A stretch of 64,000 bases of DNA from Arenimonas caeni (lineage in GTDB: Bacteria > Pseudomonadota > Gammaproteobacteria > Xanthomonadales > Xanthomonadaceae): positions 488,557-552,556 of the forward strand of contig NZ_KZ679084.1 of the NCBI RefSeq assembly GCF_003024235.1, read 5' to 3'. A program made the translations under genes and the position numbers. Below the pieces are notes generated by a model. The model worked only from the letters and a program-made list of their open reading frames with translations. It had not been told where the DNA came from and did not search any database. Position 1 is the stretch's first letter; each line of letters begins with the position of its first letter. Positions 39,099 through 48,796 of this stretch are shown here, in pieces.

Positions 39099-40316
39099 TC
39101 AGCCTATGGAGTTGGTCAGGTCGTAGATCGGCAGCAGCACCGAGAGGATGATCACCGCGACCACCGCGGTCATCAGCACTGTCAGGGCCGGCACCAGCGC
39201 CGCCATCAGCCGGTCGAGCGCATTGGCGGTTTCCTGGTCGAAGGTGTCGGCCACCTTGAGCAGCATGGTATCGAGTTCACCCGACTCCTCGCCCACCTGC
39301 ACCATCTGCACGGCCAGGCGCGGGAACACCTTGCGCCGCCCGAGCGCGTGGCCCAGGCCGCTGCCGGTCTTGACCTCCTCGGCGGCGACGTCGATGGCCT
39401 CGGCGAGCACGCGGTTGCCGAGCACCGGGCGCGAGAGGTTGAGCGCGGTGAGCAGGGGCACGCCGTTGCGCACCAGGGTGCCGAGCGTACGCGCCAGGCG
39501 GGCGGTGTCGAGCCGGGCCACGAGGTCGCCGGCGAAACGCAGGCGCAGCAGCCGCGCGTCGAGCGCGCGCCGCGCCTCGGGCTGGCGCAGGCGCGCCGCC
39601 AGCAGCAGGCCGGCCGCGACCATCGCCGCCAGCACCAGCCACCACCAGTCGCGGGTGAACAGGCCCAGTTCGAGCACCACCTTCGAATACCAGGGCAGCT
39701 CGGCGTTGAGGCTGTCGAACAGCTGCTGGAACTGCGGCACCACCACCGCCATCAGGAAACCGACCGAGACGATGATCATCACCACCAGGATGACCGGGTA
39801 GATCAGCGCGTTCACCACCCGGCCGCGCAGTCTGGCGCTGCGCTCGAGGTAGTCGGCCAGCCGGCGCAGGGCCTCGTGCACGTTGCCGCCGGCCTCGCCG
39901 GCGCGCACCAGGTTCACGTACAGGCGCGGAAACAGGCCGTGCTGCTGCTCGAGCGCGGTCGACAGCGGCGCGCCGCCGCGCACCGCCTCGCGGACGCGTT
40001 CGATCACGCGCCGGGCCTGCACGGTGTCGGGCAGTTCAAGCAGGATGCCGAGCGCGCGGTCGAGCGGCTGGCCGGCGCCGAGCAGGGTGGCCAGCTGCTG
40101 GGTGAACTGCAGCACCTGCGCCTCGTCGAGCTCGCGCCGGCGCATCAGGCCCGACAGGCTGGCGCCGCCGCCGGCCTCGTCGGCGCGGCGCGCCTCCACC
40201 GGCAGGTGGCCCTGTTCCTGCAGGCGCACCACCACTTCGTCGGCGCTGCCGGCCTCCATCTGGCCTTCGAGCGTTTCGCCGGCGGTGGACAGCGCCTTGT
40301 AGCGGAACAGCGCCAT
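39099..40316 (-). CDS. gspF: Type II secretion inner-membrane platform protein GspF/XpsF
   Basis: A 405-residue polytopic protein with two tandem GspF domains. It begins MALFRYKALSTAGETLEGQM, the usual start. Each repeat has a conserved element: VRAGEAGGNVHEALRRLADY in the first and VQVGEESGELDTMLLKVADT in the second. Three membrane segments are visible (about 165-190, 215-235, 370-395). It is the pseudopilin assembly platform driven by GspE. It is 4 bp after gspE. Confidence 0.96.
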   Translation of the reverse strand: MALFRYKALSTAGETLEGQMEAGSADEVVVRLQEQGHLPVEARRADEAGGGASLSGLMRRRELDEAQVLQFTQQLATLLGAGQPLDRALGILLELPDTVQARRVIERVREAVRGGAPLSTALEQQHGLFPRLYVNLVRAGEAGGNVHEALRRLADYLERSARLRGRVVNALIYPVILVVMIIVSVGFLMAVVVPQFQQLFDSLNAELPWYSKVVLELGLFTRDWWWLVLAAMVAAGLLLAARLRQPEARRALDARLLRLRFAGDLVARLDTARLARTLGTLVRNGVPLLTALNLSRPVLGNRVLAEAIDVAAEEVKTGSGLGHALGRRKVFPRLAVQMVQVGEESGELDTMLLKVADTFDQETANALDRLMAALVPALTVLMTAVVAVIILSVLLPIYDLTNSIG

Positions 40317-40320
40317 CGGC

Positions 40321-42033
40321 TCAGGCTTCCTGCGTGACGCGCAGGACTTCCTCGATGGTGGTCAGGCCCTGCAGGGCCTTGGCCAGGCCGTCCTCGTACA
40401 TGGTGCGCATGCCGCGGGCGCGCGCGGCCTCCTCGATCTCGCCCATGCCGGCGTGCTGCATCACCAGGCGGCGCAGCTCGTCGTCGATCACCAGGAATTC
40501 CATGATGGTGGTGCGGCCGAGGTAGCCGGTCGGCGTGAGCGTCGAGGGCTTCGGGCGGTAAAGGTGGATCGGGCCTTCGGGCTGGAAGCGGCGCAGGCCG
40601 AATTCCTCGATCACCTCCGGCAGCGCCTCGTAGCGTTCGGCGTGCGTGGGCTCGATGCGGCGCACCAGGCGCTGGGCCAGGATGCCGTTCACCGTCGAGG
40701 TGAGCAGGTAGTCCTCCACGCCCATGTCGAGCAGGCGGGTGATGCCGCCGGCGGCGTTGTTGGTGTGCAGGGTCGACAGCACCAGGTGGCCGGTGAGCGC
40801 CGACTGGATGGCGATGCGCGCGGTTTCCAGGTCGCGCATCTCGCCGATCATGATGATGTCCGGGTCCTGGCGCACGATGCTGCGCAGGGCCTGGGCGAAG
40901 TCGAGGCCGATCTGCGGCTTGGCCTGGATCTGGTTGATGCCCTCGATCTGGTATTCAACCGGGTCCTCGACGGTGATGATCTTCACGTCGGGCGTGTTGA
41001 GCTGGCTGAGCGCGGCGTAGAGCGTGGTGGTCTTGCCCGAACCGGTCGGGCCGGTGACCAGCAGGATGCCGTGCGGCTGCTCGAGCACCTTGTTGAAGCG
41101 CCCGAGGAATTCGTCGGTGAAACCCAGGGCCTTGAAGTCGAGCACCACCGACTCGCGGTCGAGCAGGCGCATCACCACCGACTCGCCGTGCGCGGTCGGC
41201 ACCGTGCTCACGCGCAGGTCGAGCTCCTTGCCCTGCACGCGCACCATGATGCGGCCGTCCTGCGGCAGCCGGCGCTCGGCGATGTTGAGCTTGGCCATGA
41301 TCTTGATGCGCGAGATCACCGCCGCGGTGAGGTTGGCCGGCGGCGACTCGGCTTCCTCGAGCACGCCGTCGACGCGGTAGCGCACCTTCAGGCGGTTCTC
41401 GAAGGGTTCGATGTGGATGTCGGAGGCGCGCAGCTCGACCGCGCGCTGGATCACCAGGTTCACCAGGCGGATGACCGGCGCCTCGGAGGCGAGGTCGCGC
41501 AGTTGCTCGACGTCGGCCTCGTCGCCGGCCGACTCGTCGCCCAGGTTCTCTACGATGGCGCCCATGGCCGAGCGGCCCGAGCCGTAGTAGCGCTCGATCA
41601 GGTCGGCGATCTCGGCGCGCAGGCCCACCTTCACCCGCACCGCGCGGCCGGTGGCCAGCGCCACGGCCTCGGCGGCGTAGGGATCCTGGGGGTCGGCCAC
41701 GAGCAGGTCGACATGGCCGGCGCCCTCGCCCACCGGGCAGGCGGAGACCTGCTTGAGGAAGCGAAGCGACAGCTGCACGCCGGGCGGCGGCGCCTCCGGG
41801 CAATCCTTGGCCGCGACCAGCGGCAGGCCCATCACTTCGGCGGCGGCCTCGGCCATGTCGCGCTCGGACACCATGCCCAGCCGCACCAGCAGCGCCGCCA
41901 GCGAGCCGCCGGCCTCGGCGTGCAGGCGCTGGGCCCGCGCCAGGTCGGCGTCCTTGAGGCGGCCGCGCGCGGCCAGCGCCGCGGCGATGCGCTGGTCGGC
42001 GTTTTCGCTGGTTTCCTGGATGGCCGCGGCCAC
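40321..42033 (-). CDS. gspE: Type II secretion ATPase GspE/XpsE
   Basis: A 570-residue hexameric ATPase powering pseudopilus assembly. An N-terminal domain (MshEN-like, VRLGMVSERDMAEAAAEVMG) is followed by the core with Walker A GPTGSGKT at 328-335, Asp box VVRQ-type IVRQDPDIIMIGEMRD, and His box SALTGHLVLSTLHTNNA. The C-terminal zinc element (two CxxC pairs) of most GspE proteins is missing: the interval reads PTHAERYEALPEVIEEFGLR onward with no cysteine. I prefer GTG 42031-42033, which has GGAG 7 nt upstream; a GTG at 42046-42048 would add five residues. Confidence 0.95.
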   Translation of the reverse strand: MAAAIQETSENADQRIAAALAARGRLKDADLARAQRLHAEAGGSLAALLVRLGMVSERDMAEAAAEVMGLPLVAAKDCPEAPPPGVQLSLRFLKQVSACPVGEGAGHVDLLVADPQDPYAAEAVALATGRAVRVKVGLRAEIADLIERYYGSGRSAMGAIVENLGDESAGDEADVEQLRDLASEAPVIRLVNLVIQRAVELRASDIHIEPFENRLKVRYRVDGVLEEAESPPANLTAAVISRIKIMAKLNIAERRLPQDGRIMVRVQGKELDLRVSTVPTAHGESVVMRLLDRESVVLDFKALGFTDEFLGRFNKVLEQPHGILLVTGPTGSGKTTTLYAALSQLNTPDVKIITVEDPVEYQIEGINQIQAKPQIGLDFAQALRSIVRQDPDIIMIGEMRDLETARIAIQSALTGHLVLSTLHTNNAAGGITRLLDMGVEDYLLTSTVNGILAQRLVRRIEPTHAERYEALPEVIEEFGLRRFQPEGPIHLYRPKPSTLTPTGYLGRTTIMEFLVIDDELRRLVMQHAGMGEIEEAARARGMRTMYEDGLAKALQGLTTIEEVLRVTQEA

Positions 42034-42059
42034 GGGCGACTCCGTCACGGGGAGCCCGG

Positions 42060-42065
42060 AATTTA
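42060..42065 (-). promoter_or_regulatory. Extended -10 in front of the type II secretion operon
   Basis: On the minus strand TGCTAAATT contains TAAATT (42065-42060) with the extended TGn. The start would be near 42053, about 20 nt before the preferred GTG of gspE. A clear -35 is not seen. Confidence 0.4.
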
Positions 42066-42088
42066 GCAGGTCTCGCCCGCGTGCGGGT

Positions 42089-42718
42089 TCAGCCCGCCGG
42101 CGCGACGGCAGCCTTCGACCAGGCCTCGAACAGCGCCCCGATGGCCTGCCGCTCCGGCTCGCGCCAGTGCCGGGTGCGCGACGCCACGCCCTCGCTGCTG
42201 GTCCAGTCGGCCTGGCTGCGCGCGGCGGCGTCGTACCAGGCCAGGGCCGCCCCGCGCTCTCCCTGCGCCCACAGGCCCACGGCCAGGGTGTAGGGGTACC
42301 AGGACGGACGGCCACCATGGGCCTCGGCGGCCTGCCGCCAGTAGCCGACCGCGTCGGCCGCCAGCCCGCGGTTATAGGCGCTCCAGCCAAGCGACCAGAG
42401 CGCACGGCGCTGGTTGACCGGATCGGCCCCGGTCAGCGCCAGCACGCGCTGGAAGTCGCGGTCGCCCTCTTCGATGTCGCCGCTGGCATGCAGCAGGTAG
42501 GCGCGGTGCAGCAGGGCGACGCTGTTGTTCGGGTCCTTGCGGATCGCGGCGTTCAGGCCACGCCGGAACCTCGCGTTGTCACCCGGTCCGGGGTGCAGGG
42601 CGAACGCGGACGGGTCGCGCTCGTCCCAGACCACGCCGGCTTCGGGCAGCGGCACGCCGGCGCTGGCGCTGGCGCCGAAGGACAGGAGGCAGAGCAGCAG
42701 GACGGGCAACAGGCGCAT
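42089..42718 (-). CDS. Secreted TPR-repeat protein of unknown function
   Basis: A 209-residue exported protein: signal peptide MRLLPVLLLCLLSFGASASA, predicted cut after ASA. The rest is helical and tetratricopeptide-like: NNSVALLHRAYLLHASGDIE, then ALWSLGWSAYNRGLAADAVG and YTLAVGLWAQGERGAALAWY, three helix-turn-helix repeats. No catalytic motif is visible. It ends 23-55 bp upstream of gspE on the same strand, so it could be co-transcribed with secretion genes, but gspE seems to have its own -10. I do not recognise a named family. Confidence 0.7.
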   Translation of the reverse strand: MRLLPVLLLCLLSFGASASAGVPLPEAGVVWDERDPSAFALHPGPGDNARFRRGLNAAIRKDPNNSVALLHRAYLLHASGDIEEGDRDFQRVLALTGADPVNQRRALWSLGWSAYNRGLAADAVGYWRQAAEAHGGRPSWYPYTLAVGLWAQGERGAALAWYDAAARSQADWTSSEGVASRTRHWREPERQAIGALFEAWSKAAVAPAG

Positions 42719-42895
42719 GGGGGAAGGACCGGTCTGGTGTTGGCGGGCAGGATAGGCGGCTTCCCGTCCCGGCCAAAACGATCGAAGGATCCTGCACAGC
42801 GGCGCTGTCGGCGTGAGCGCGATTGAGTCATGGCTTTCACGGCCATGGGCGTAATGTTTCGGGCATCCCCCTACGCACCAGAGAGAGGAATTCCG

Positions 42896-43912
42896 ATGAA
42901 CCGCATTCGCGCCTGGGCCGCACCGAAAGCCGGTGCCCCGCTGGAAGCCTTCGAGTACGACCCCGGCCCGCTGGGCGCCGAGGAGGTCGAGATCGCCGTC
43001 GAGCACTGCGGCATCTGCCACTCCGACCTGTCGATGCTCGACAACGAGTGGGGCTTCACCGCCTACCCGTTCGTGCCCGGCCACGAGGCCGTGGGCCGGG
43101 TGGTGGCGATGGGCCCGCAGGCCAAGGGCGTGGCCATCGGCCAGCGCGTGGGCCTGGGCTGGAACGCCGGCAGCTGCCTGCACTGCGACCCCTGCCTGGG
43201 CGGCCAGCAGCACCTGTGCAACACGCTGCAGCCCACCCTCGCCGGCCGCCACGGCGCCTTCGCCGAGCGCGTGCGCGCGCACTGGGTCTGGGCCCTGCCC
43301 CTGCCCGAGGGTCTGGACCCGCGCGAGGCCGGCCCGTTGCTGTGCGGCGGCATCACGGTGTTCGCGCCGCTGCGCGAGTTCGACATCAAGCCGACCGCAC
43401 GCGTGGCCGTGGTGGGCATCGGCGGCCTGGGCCACATGGCTCTGAAGTTCTGCAAGGCCTGGGGCTGCGAGGTCACCGCCTTCACCACCAGCGCGTCCAA
43501 GGCCGAGCAGGCGCGCGCCTTCGGCGCCCACCACGTGGTGTCCACCGGCGATGCCGAGGCACTGGCGGCGCTGGCCGGGCGCTTCGACCTGATCATCGAC
43601 ACGGTGAACGTGTCGCTCGACTGGGACGGCCTGCTGGCCGCGCTGGCGCCGGGCGGCCGGCTGCACGTGGTCGGCGCGGTGCTCGAGCCGATCAGGCTCG
43701 GCGCCTTCTCGCTGATCATGGGCCAGAAGTCGGTCTCGGGCTCGCCCACCGGCTCGCGCGGCGCAATCGACGCCATGCTCGGCTTCGCGGCCCGGCACCA
43801 GGTGCTGCCTCAGACCGAACACTTCCCGATGTCGAAGGTGAACGAGGCGATCGACCACCTGCGCGCCGGCAAGGCGCGCTACCGCATCGTGCTCGACGCC
43901 GACTTCGACTGA
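42896..43912 (+). CDS. Zinc-dependent alcohol dehydrogenase (YahK / cinnamyl-alcohol type)
   Basis: A 338-residue medium-chain dehydrogenase. Catalytic zinc ligands Cys38 with His63 and Glu64 (CGICHSDL, PGHEAVG) and Cys150 are present; Cys94, Cys97, Cys100 and Cys108 form the structural zinc site. The nucleotide loop is VVGIGGLGHMALKFCKAWG, as in NADPH-linked YahK-like aldehyde reductases. At the sites of the CAD family the sequence fits a broad aldehyde reductase; the substrate is unknown. The ATG at 42896 has a strong ribosome site (GAGAGAGG). Stands alone and converges on purL across a shared terminator. Confidence 0.88.
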   Translation: MNRIRAWAAPKAGAPLEAFEYDPGPLGAEEVEIAVEHCGICHSDLSMLDNEWGFTAYPFVPGHEAVGRVVAMGPQAKGVAIGQRVGLGWNAGSCLHCDPCLGGQQHLCNTLQPTLAGRHGAFAERVRAHWVWALPLPEGLDPREAGPLLCGGITVFAPLREFDIKPTARVAVVGIGGLGHMALKFCKAWGCEVTAFTTSASKAEQARAFGAHHVVSTGDAEALAALAGRFDLIIDTVNVSLDWDGLLAALAPGGRLHVVGAVLEPIRLGAFSLIMGQKSVSGSPTGSRGAIDAMLGFAARHQVLPQTEHFPMSKVNEAIDHLRAGKARYRIVLDADFD

Positions 43913-43927
43913 GCCGGCGCCGGGAAA

Positions 43928-43956
43928 ACGAAGCCCCGCGCAAGGCGGGGCTTCGT
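43928..43956 (-). terminator. Two-way intrinsic terminator between adh and purL
   Basis: ACGAAGCCCCGC (43928-43939) pairs perfectly with GCGGGGCTTCGT (43945-43956) over a 5-nt loop. On the minus strand the stem is followed by TTTTC, so it is a canonical terminator for purL; in the plus direction it sits 15 bp after the dehydrogenase stop. Confidence 0.85.
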
Positions 43957-43978
43957 CGGGATCCTGCGTCCGGGCGGC

Positions 43979-46900
43979 TCAGCCGACCCAGGCGCGGGCG
44001 TTGCGGAACATCCGCATCCAGGGCGAATCCTCGCCCCAGCCCGGGTGCCAGCTCATCTGCAGGCTGCGGAAGACGCGCTCGGGGTGCGGCATCATCAGCG
44101 TGGCGCGGCCGTCGCGGCTGGTCAGGCCGGTGATGCCCTCGGGCGAACCGTTCGGGTTGGCCGGGTAGGCCTCGGTGACCGCGCCGGTGTTGTCGACGAA
44201 GCGCAGCGCCACCGCGGCCTGCGCGGCGTGGCCGGGCTGGTCGAAGCGGGCCTGTCCTTCGCCGTGCGCCACCACCACCGGGATGCGCGAGCCGGCCATG
44301 CCGGCCAGCAGGATCGAGGGCGAGTCCTGCACCTCCACCAGCGCCAGGCGGGCTTCGTACTGCTCGCTGCGGTTGCGCAGGAAGCGCGGCCAGTGTTCGG
44401 CGCCGGGCACCAGGCCCTTGAGCTGGGCGAACATCTGGCAGCCGTTGCACACGCCGAGGCTGAAGCTGTCTTCGCGCTCGAAGAAGCGCGCGAACTGCTC
44501 GCGCAGCGCCGGGCGCTCGAGGATGGACGTGGCCCAGCCGCGGCCCGCGCCCAGCACGTCGCCGTAGCTGAAGCCGCCGCAGGCGGCCAGGCCCTTGAAG
44601 TCCTCGAGCCGGTGCCGGCCGTCGATGAGGTCGGTCATGTGCACGTCGACGGCGGTGAAGCCGGCGCGGTCGAAGGCCGCCGCCATCTCCACCTGGCCGT
44701 TGACGCCCTGCTCGCGCAGGATCGCCACCTTCGGGCGCACGCCGGTGTGGATGTAAGGTGCGGCGATGTCGTCGGCCGGCTCGAACGTGAGCTTCGGCGA
44801 CAGGCCCGGGTCGGCGAAGTCCAGGCGCGCGGCGCGCTCAGCATCGGCGCCGGCCGGGTCGTCGCGGCGGGCCTGGATGGCGTGGGTCACCGACCACCAG
44901 GCCTCGAACAGCTCCTGCCAGCTCCACTCGGCCAGCACGTCGCGGCCTTCGCTCACCCGCACCACCGGCGCGGTGGTGGGCTTGCCGATGCGCTGCGCGC
45001 AGTGGGTCAGGTCGTGGCGGTTGACCAGGTCGGCGAAGGCCGCGCGGTCCTCGGTGGCGATCTGCACCACCGCGCCCAGTTCCTCGTTGAACAGGGCCGC
45101 AAAGGCGTCGTCGCCCCAGCCTTCGAGGTTGAGCTCGAGGCCGCAGTGGCCGGCGAAGGCCATCTCGCACAGCGCCGCGAAGGCGCCGCCGTCGGAGCGG
45201 TCGTGGTAGGCCATCAGCAGGTCGTCGGCGCGCGCGGCCTGGATGAGGTCGAAGAAGGCGCGCAGGCGCTCCGGCTCGTCGAGGTCGGGGCAGGCGCCAC
45301 CGAAAGTGCCGTGCACCTGGGCCAGGATCGAACCGCCCATGCGGCGCTGGCCGGCGCCGAGGCCGATCAGCCAGATCTCCGATTCGGCGCTGCGGTCGAG
45401 CACCGGCAGCAGCTGCCGGCGCGCGTCGGCCACGCGGGCGAAGGCGCTGACCACCAGCGACACCGGCGAGACCACCTTCTGCGGGCCTTCCGGCGCGGTC
45501 CACTGCGCCTGCATCGACAGCGAGTCCTTGCCCACCGGGATCGACAGGTCGAGCTCGGGGCACAGTTCCATGCCCACGGCCCTGACCGCGTCGAACAGCG
45601 CGGCGTCTTCGCCCGGGTGCGAGGCCGCGGCCATCCAGTTGGCCGACAGCTTCACTTCCGCCAGCGAGGCCACCGGGGCGGCGGCCAGGTTGGTGATGGC
45701 CTCGCCCACGGCCATGCGCGCCGAGGCGGCGGCGTCGAGCAGGGCCAGCGGCGTGCGCTCGCCCACGGCCATCGCCTCGCCCGCCACGCCGTTGAAGTCG
45801 GTGAGCGTGATGGCGACGTCGGACAGCGGCAGCTGCCAGGGGCCGACCATCTGGTCGCGCGAGCACAGGCCGCCCACGGTGCGGTCGCCGATGGTGACCA
45901 GGAAGTTCTTGGACGCCACGGTCGGGTGCGCCATCACGCGCAGGCCGGCCTCGCGCAGGTCGAGCGCGGCGGTGTCCAGGCGCGGCCAGCGCGGGGCCGG
46001 CAGGCGCTGGGTGTCGCGGTGCATCTTCGGCGAGTTGCCGAACAGCACGTCCATCGGCAGGTCGATCGGCTTGCTGCCGTCCGGCGCCACCAGCACCAGG
46101 CGCTCCTCGGCGGTGGCGTGGCCGACCACGGCGAACACGGCGCGCTCGCGCCGGCAGATGGCCTCGAAGTCGGCCACGCGGTCGGCGGCGACGCCCAGCA
46201 CGTAGCGCTCCTGGGCTTCGTTCGACCACAGCTGCATCGGCGAGAGCGAAGGATCGTCGCTGGGGATCTTCGCCATCTCGATCACGCCGCCGACGTTGGA
46301 GTCGTGCAGCAGCTCGGGGATGGCGTTGGACAAGCCGCCGGCGCCCACGTCGTGGGCGGTGAGGATCGGGTTGCGCTCGCCCTGGGCGAAGCAGCGGTCG
46401 ATCACTTCCTGGCAGCGGCGCTGCATCTCGGGGTTGTCGCGCTGCACCGAGGCGAAGTCGAGGTCCTCGGAGCTCTGGCCCGAGGCCACCGACGAGGCGG
46501 CACCGCCGCCCAGGCCGATCAGCATCGCCGGGCCACCCAGCACCACCACGGCGTCGCCGGGGCGCAGGTTGAGCTTGGCCACCTGGCCCGGGTCGATCGC
46601 GCCCAGGCCGCCGGCCAGCATGATCGGCTTGTCGTAGCCGCGCACCAGGCCCGGCTCGCCGGTGGGCAGTTCGAAGCTGCGGAAATAGCCGGCCAGGGCC
46701 GGCCGGCCGAACTCGTTGTTGAACGCGGCGGCGCCGATCGGGCCGTCGGTCATGATTTCCAGCGCCGGGGCCATGCGCGGGTTGAGCGGGCGCTCGTTCT
46801 CCCAGGGCCGCGGCAGCGACGGGATGCGCAGGTGCGAAACGGTGAAGCCGGTCAGGCCGGCCTTGGGCTTGCCGCCGCGGCCGGTCGCGCCCTCGTCGCG

Positions 46901-47830
46901 GATCTCGCCGCCGGCGCCGGTTGCGGCGCCCGGGAAGGGCGAGATGGCGGTGGGGTGGTTGTGGGTTTCGACCTTGATCGCGAAGGCCGAATCCATCGGC
47001 GCGCCGTGGCCGTATTCGCCGCTGCCGGGCTCGGGCCGGAAGCGCGCGCCCGGATGGCCCTCGACCACCGCGGCGTTGTCCTTGTACGCACTGAGCGTGA
47101 GCTGCGGGCTGCGCGCGTGCGTGTTCTTGATCATGCGGAACAGCGACAGCGGCTGCGGCTCGCCGTCGATGGTCCAGTCGGCGTTGAAGATCTTGTGCCG
47201 GCAGTGCTCGGAGTTGGCCTGCGCGAACATCATCAGCTCGGCGTCGGACGGATCGCGGCCAAGCTCGGTGTAGCGGCGGCGCAGGTAGTCGACTTCGTCG
47301 TCGGACAGCGCCAGGCCGAGGCGCGCGTTGGCGTCCTCGAGGCCGTCGAGCGGGATGCGGCCGACCGGGCCCGGCGCGCCGGCGGTGAACAGCGCGGCGG
47401 CCTGCTCGCGGGCCGACAGCAGCGACTGGGTCATGGGGTCGTGCAGCGCGGCGGCGAGCTTCGGCCAGCGCGGGTCGCCTTCCGGCGGCAGGCCGGCCAG
47501 GTCGATCCGGGTGCCGCGCTCGACGCGCCTCACCGCCAGGCCGGCACCGCGCAGGATCTCGGTGGCCTTGCTGGCCCAGGGCGACTGGGTGCCCAGGCGC
47601 GGCACCACGAAGCGGGTGGCGGCGCCGTCGGCCGGCGCCTCGAAGGACACGCAACCCTCGAGCAGGCGGCCGAGCGTGGCGGTGTCGGGCGACGCACCGG
47701 CCTCGGGCTCGATGAAGTAGGTGAACCAGGCACCGGTGAGGCTGACCCCGGGCACGACCTGCCGGAGACGGGACTGGAGACGTTCAAGCCGGAAGGGCGA
47801 CAGGGCCGGCAGGCCCTCGAGGACGATCAT
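43979..47830 (-). CDS. purL: Phosphoribosylformylglycinamidine synthase (single-chain PurL)
   Basis: A 1283-residue enzyme for step four of purine synthesis (FGAR + glutamine + ATP to FGAM). N-terminal domain to about 150, linker, then the ATP-binding synthase core with [20 protein letters not shown] and [20 protein letters not shown]. The C-terminal glutaminase begins [20 protein letters not shown] and holds the nucleophile in [13 protein letters not shown] and [12 protein letters not shown] as the triad end. Length is that of the proteobacterial large form (about 1295). It has its own -10 and terminator. Confidence 0.98.
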   Translation of the reverse strand: MIVLEGLPALSPFRLERLQSRLRQVVPGVSLTGAWFTYFIEPEAGASPDTATLGRLLEGCVSFEAPADGAATRFVVPRLGTQSPWASKATEILRGAGLAVRRVERGTRIDLAGLPPEGDPRWPKLAAALHDPMTQSLLSAREQAAALFTAGAPGPVGRIPLDGLEDANARLGLALSDDEVDYLRRRYTELGRDPSDAELMMFAQANSEHCRHKIFNADWTIDGEPQPLSLFRMIKNTHARSPQLTLSAYKDNAAVVEGHPGARFRPEPGSGEYGHGAPMDSAFAIKVETHNHPTAISPFPGAATGAGGEIRDEGATGRGGKPKAGLTGFTVSHLRIPSLPRPWENERPLNPRMAPALEIMTDGPIGAAAFNNEFGRPALAGYFRSFELPTGEPGLVRGYDKPIMLAGGLGAIDPGQVAKLNLRPGDAVVVLGGPAMLIGLGGGAASSVASGQSSEDLDFASVQRDNPEMQRRCQEVIDRCFAQGERNPILTAHDVGAGGLSNAIPELLHDSNVGGVIEMAKIPSDDPSLSPMQLWSNEAQERYVLGVAADRVADFEAICRRERAVFAVVGHATAEERLVLVAPDGSKPIDLPMDVLFGNSPKMHRDTQRLPAPRWPRLDTAALDLREAGLRVMAHPTVASKNFLVTIGDRTVGGLCSRDQMVGPWQLPLSDVAITLTDFNGVAGEAMAVGERTPLALLDAAASARMAVGEAITNLAAAPVASLAEVKLSANWMAAASHPGEDAALFDAVRAVGMELCPELDLSIPVGKDSLSMQAQWTAPEGPQKVVSPVSLVVSAFARVADARRQLLPVLDRSAESEIWLIGLGAGQRRMGGSILAQVHGTFGGACPDLDEPERLRAFFDLIQAARADDLLMAYHDRSDGGAFAALCEMAFAGHCGLELNLEGWGDDAFAALFNEELGAVVQIATEDRAAFADLVNRHDLTHCAQRIGKPTTAPVVRVSEGRDVLAEWSWQELFEAWWSVTHAIQARRDDPAGADAERAARLDFADPGLSPKLTFEPADDIAAPYIHTGVRPKVAILREQGVNGQVEMAAAFDRAGFTAVDVHMTDLIDGRHRLEDFKGLAACGGFSYGDVLGAGRGWATSILERPALREQFARFFEREDSFSLGVCNGCQMFAQLKGLVPGAEHWPRFLRNRSEQYEARLALVEVQDSPSILLAGMAGSRIPVVVAHGEGQARFDQPGHAAQAAVALRFVDNTGAVTEAYPANPNGSPEGITGLTSRDGRATLMMPHPERVFRSLQMSWHPGWGEDSPWMRMFRNARAWVG

Positions 47831-47863
47831 GTCCGGATGGTTCCCAAGGGAAGCGAGCCGCCA

Positions 47864-47869
47864 ATTCTA
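47864..47869 (-). promoter_or_regulatory. -10 box of purL
   Basis: On the minus strand TAGAAT (47869-47864), five of six matches, 34-39 nt before the purL ATG. The region upstream is GC-rich with dyad GGCCGG...CCGGCC. No clear -35 or PurR box is recognisable. Confidence 0.45.
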
Positions 47870-47903
47870 ACCCAAGGCCGGACCCGGGGCCCGGCCGGGC
47901 GGC

Positions 47904-48710
47904 TCAGCGGGCCTGCTTGCCGGCCAGTTCCTCCAGGCGCGCCAGCATTTCCGCCGGGGGCACGTAGCCGCCAAGCTGGGTGCCGTCGGCGGCGTAGATG
48001 GCCGGGGTGCCGTCCAGGCCGACGCGGCGGCCCAGGTCGTAGTCGCGGGTGACCGGGCTGGTGCAGTTGGCCTCGGGCAGGTCCTTGCCGGCCTTGGCGT
48101 CGGTGAGCGCCTTCTGGCGGTCGGCCGAGCACCAGACGTTCACCGCCTTCTGGTAGGACTCCGAGCCGATGCCGGCGCGCGGGTAGAACAGGTAGTTCAC
48201 GGTGATGCCGAGGCGGTTGTACTCGGCGATCTCGCTGTGCATGCGCCGGCAGTAGCCGCAGTCGATGTCGGTGAACACGGTGACCACGTGTTTCGGCTGG
48301 GCGGCGGCGAAGGTGATGCGGCTGTCGTCGCCGACGCCGGCCAGCATGTCCCTGCGCAGCGCGGCCTCGGCCAGGCCGGTGAGGCTTTCGCGGCTGGCGA
48401 TTTCGATCACGCTGCCCTGCAGCAGCAGGCGGGCGTCTTCGGACACGTAGACCACGCGCGCGCCCAGGGCCACCTGGCGATAGCCCGGGATGGGCGAATC
48501 GGCGATCGCGCCGATCTCCAGGCCCGGCACCAGCGCCTGCAGCGCCGTGCGGATGGCTTCGTCACCCACCGCGGCGCCGGCAGGCGCCGCCGTCGGCGCG
48601 GCGGCCGTGGCCGGCGCCGGCGAAGCATCGGCGCTGCCGGCCGGGGCATCGGCGGCGCAGGCGGTCATGGTGGCCAGCAGGGCCAGGGACAGCAGGGAGC
48701 GACGGATCAT
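47904..48710 (-). CDS. dsbC: Thiol:disulfide interchange protein DsbC
   Basis: A 268-residue periplasmic disulfide isomerase. The active site is CGYC at 151-154 (TDIDCGYCRRMHSE) with the cis-proline in LDGTPAIYAADG; a second cysteine pair (Cys194, Cys216) matches the structural disulfide of DsbC. The N-terminal dimerisation domain is at about 48-120. The signal peptide ends LLATMTACAA; Cys18 with -3 Met makes a borderline lipobox, and the Ala/Pro-rich linker after it suggests membrane tethering. Relevant to folding of Xps cargo. Good ribosome site (GAGGAA). Confidence 0.92.
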   Translation of the reverse strand: MIRRSLLSLALLATMTACAADAPAGSADASPAPATAAAPTAAPAGAAVGDEAIRTALQALVPGLEIGAIADSPIPGYRQVALGARVVYVSEDARLLLQGSVIEIASRESLTGLAEAALRRDMLAGVGDDSRITFAAAQPKHVVTVFTDIDCGYCRRMHSEIAEYNRLGITVNYLFYPRAGIGSESYQKAVNVWCSADRQKALTDAKAGKDLPEANCTSPVTRDYDLGRRVGLDGTPAIYAADGTQLGGYVPPAEMLARLEELAGKQAR

Positions 48711-48796
48711 CGGGCGGGATTCCTCGGTAACGTTGCGGCTCCGACCCGGCGCGGGGCGGAAAGTTCAGGGATTCTCGCACAGCCCGGCGGGCCGGC

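Noticed and set aside
42812..42895. sigma70 promoter for the alcohol dehydrogenase (TTGAGT with TAATGT)
   Set aside because: The spacer is 23 bp, too long for a functional pair; no other good combination seen.
47881..47902. GC-rich dyad between dsbC and purL as an intrinsic terminator
   Set aside because: The stem is plausible, but no U-run follows in either direction; it lies in the purL promoter region.
44045..48052. Very long open frame on the plus strand (over 1300 codons) opposite purL
   Set aside because: It is an antisense shadow produced by strong GC3 bias; the translation is Arg/Ala/His-rich without any family motif, whereas purL on the minus strand is unambiguous.
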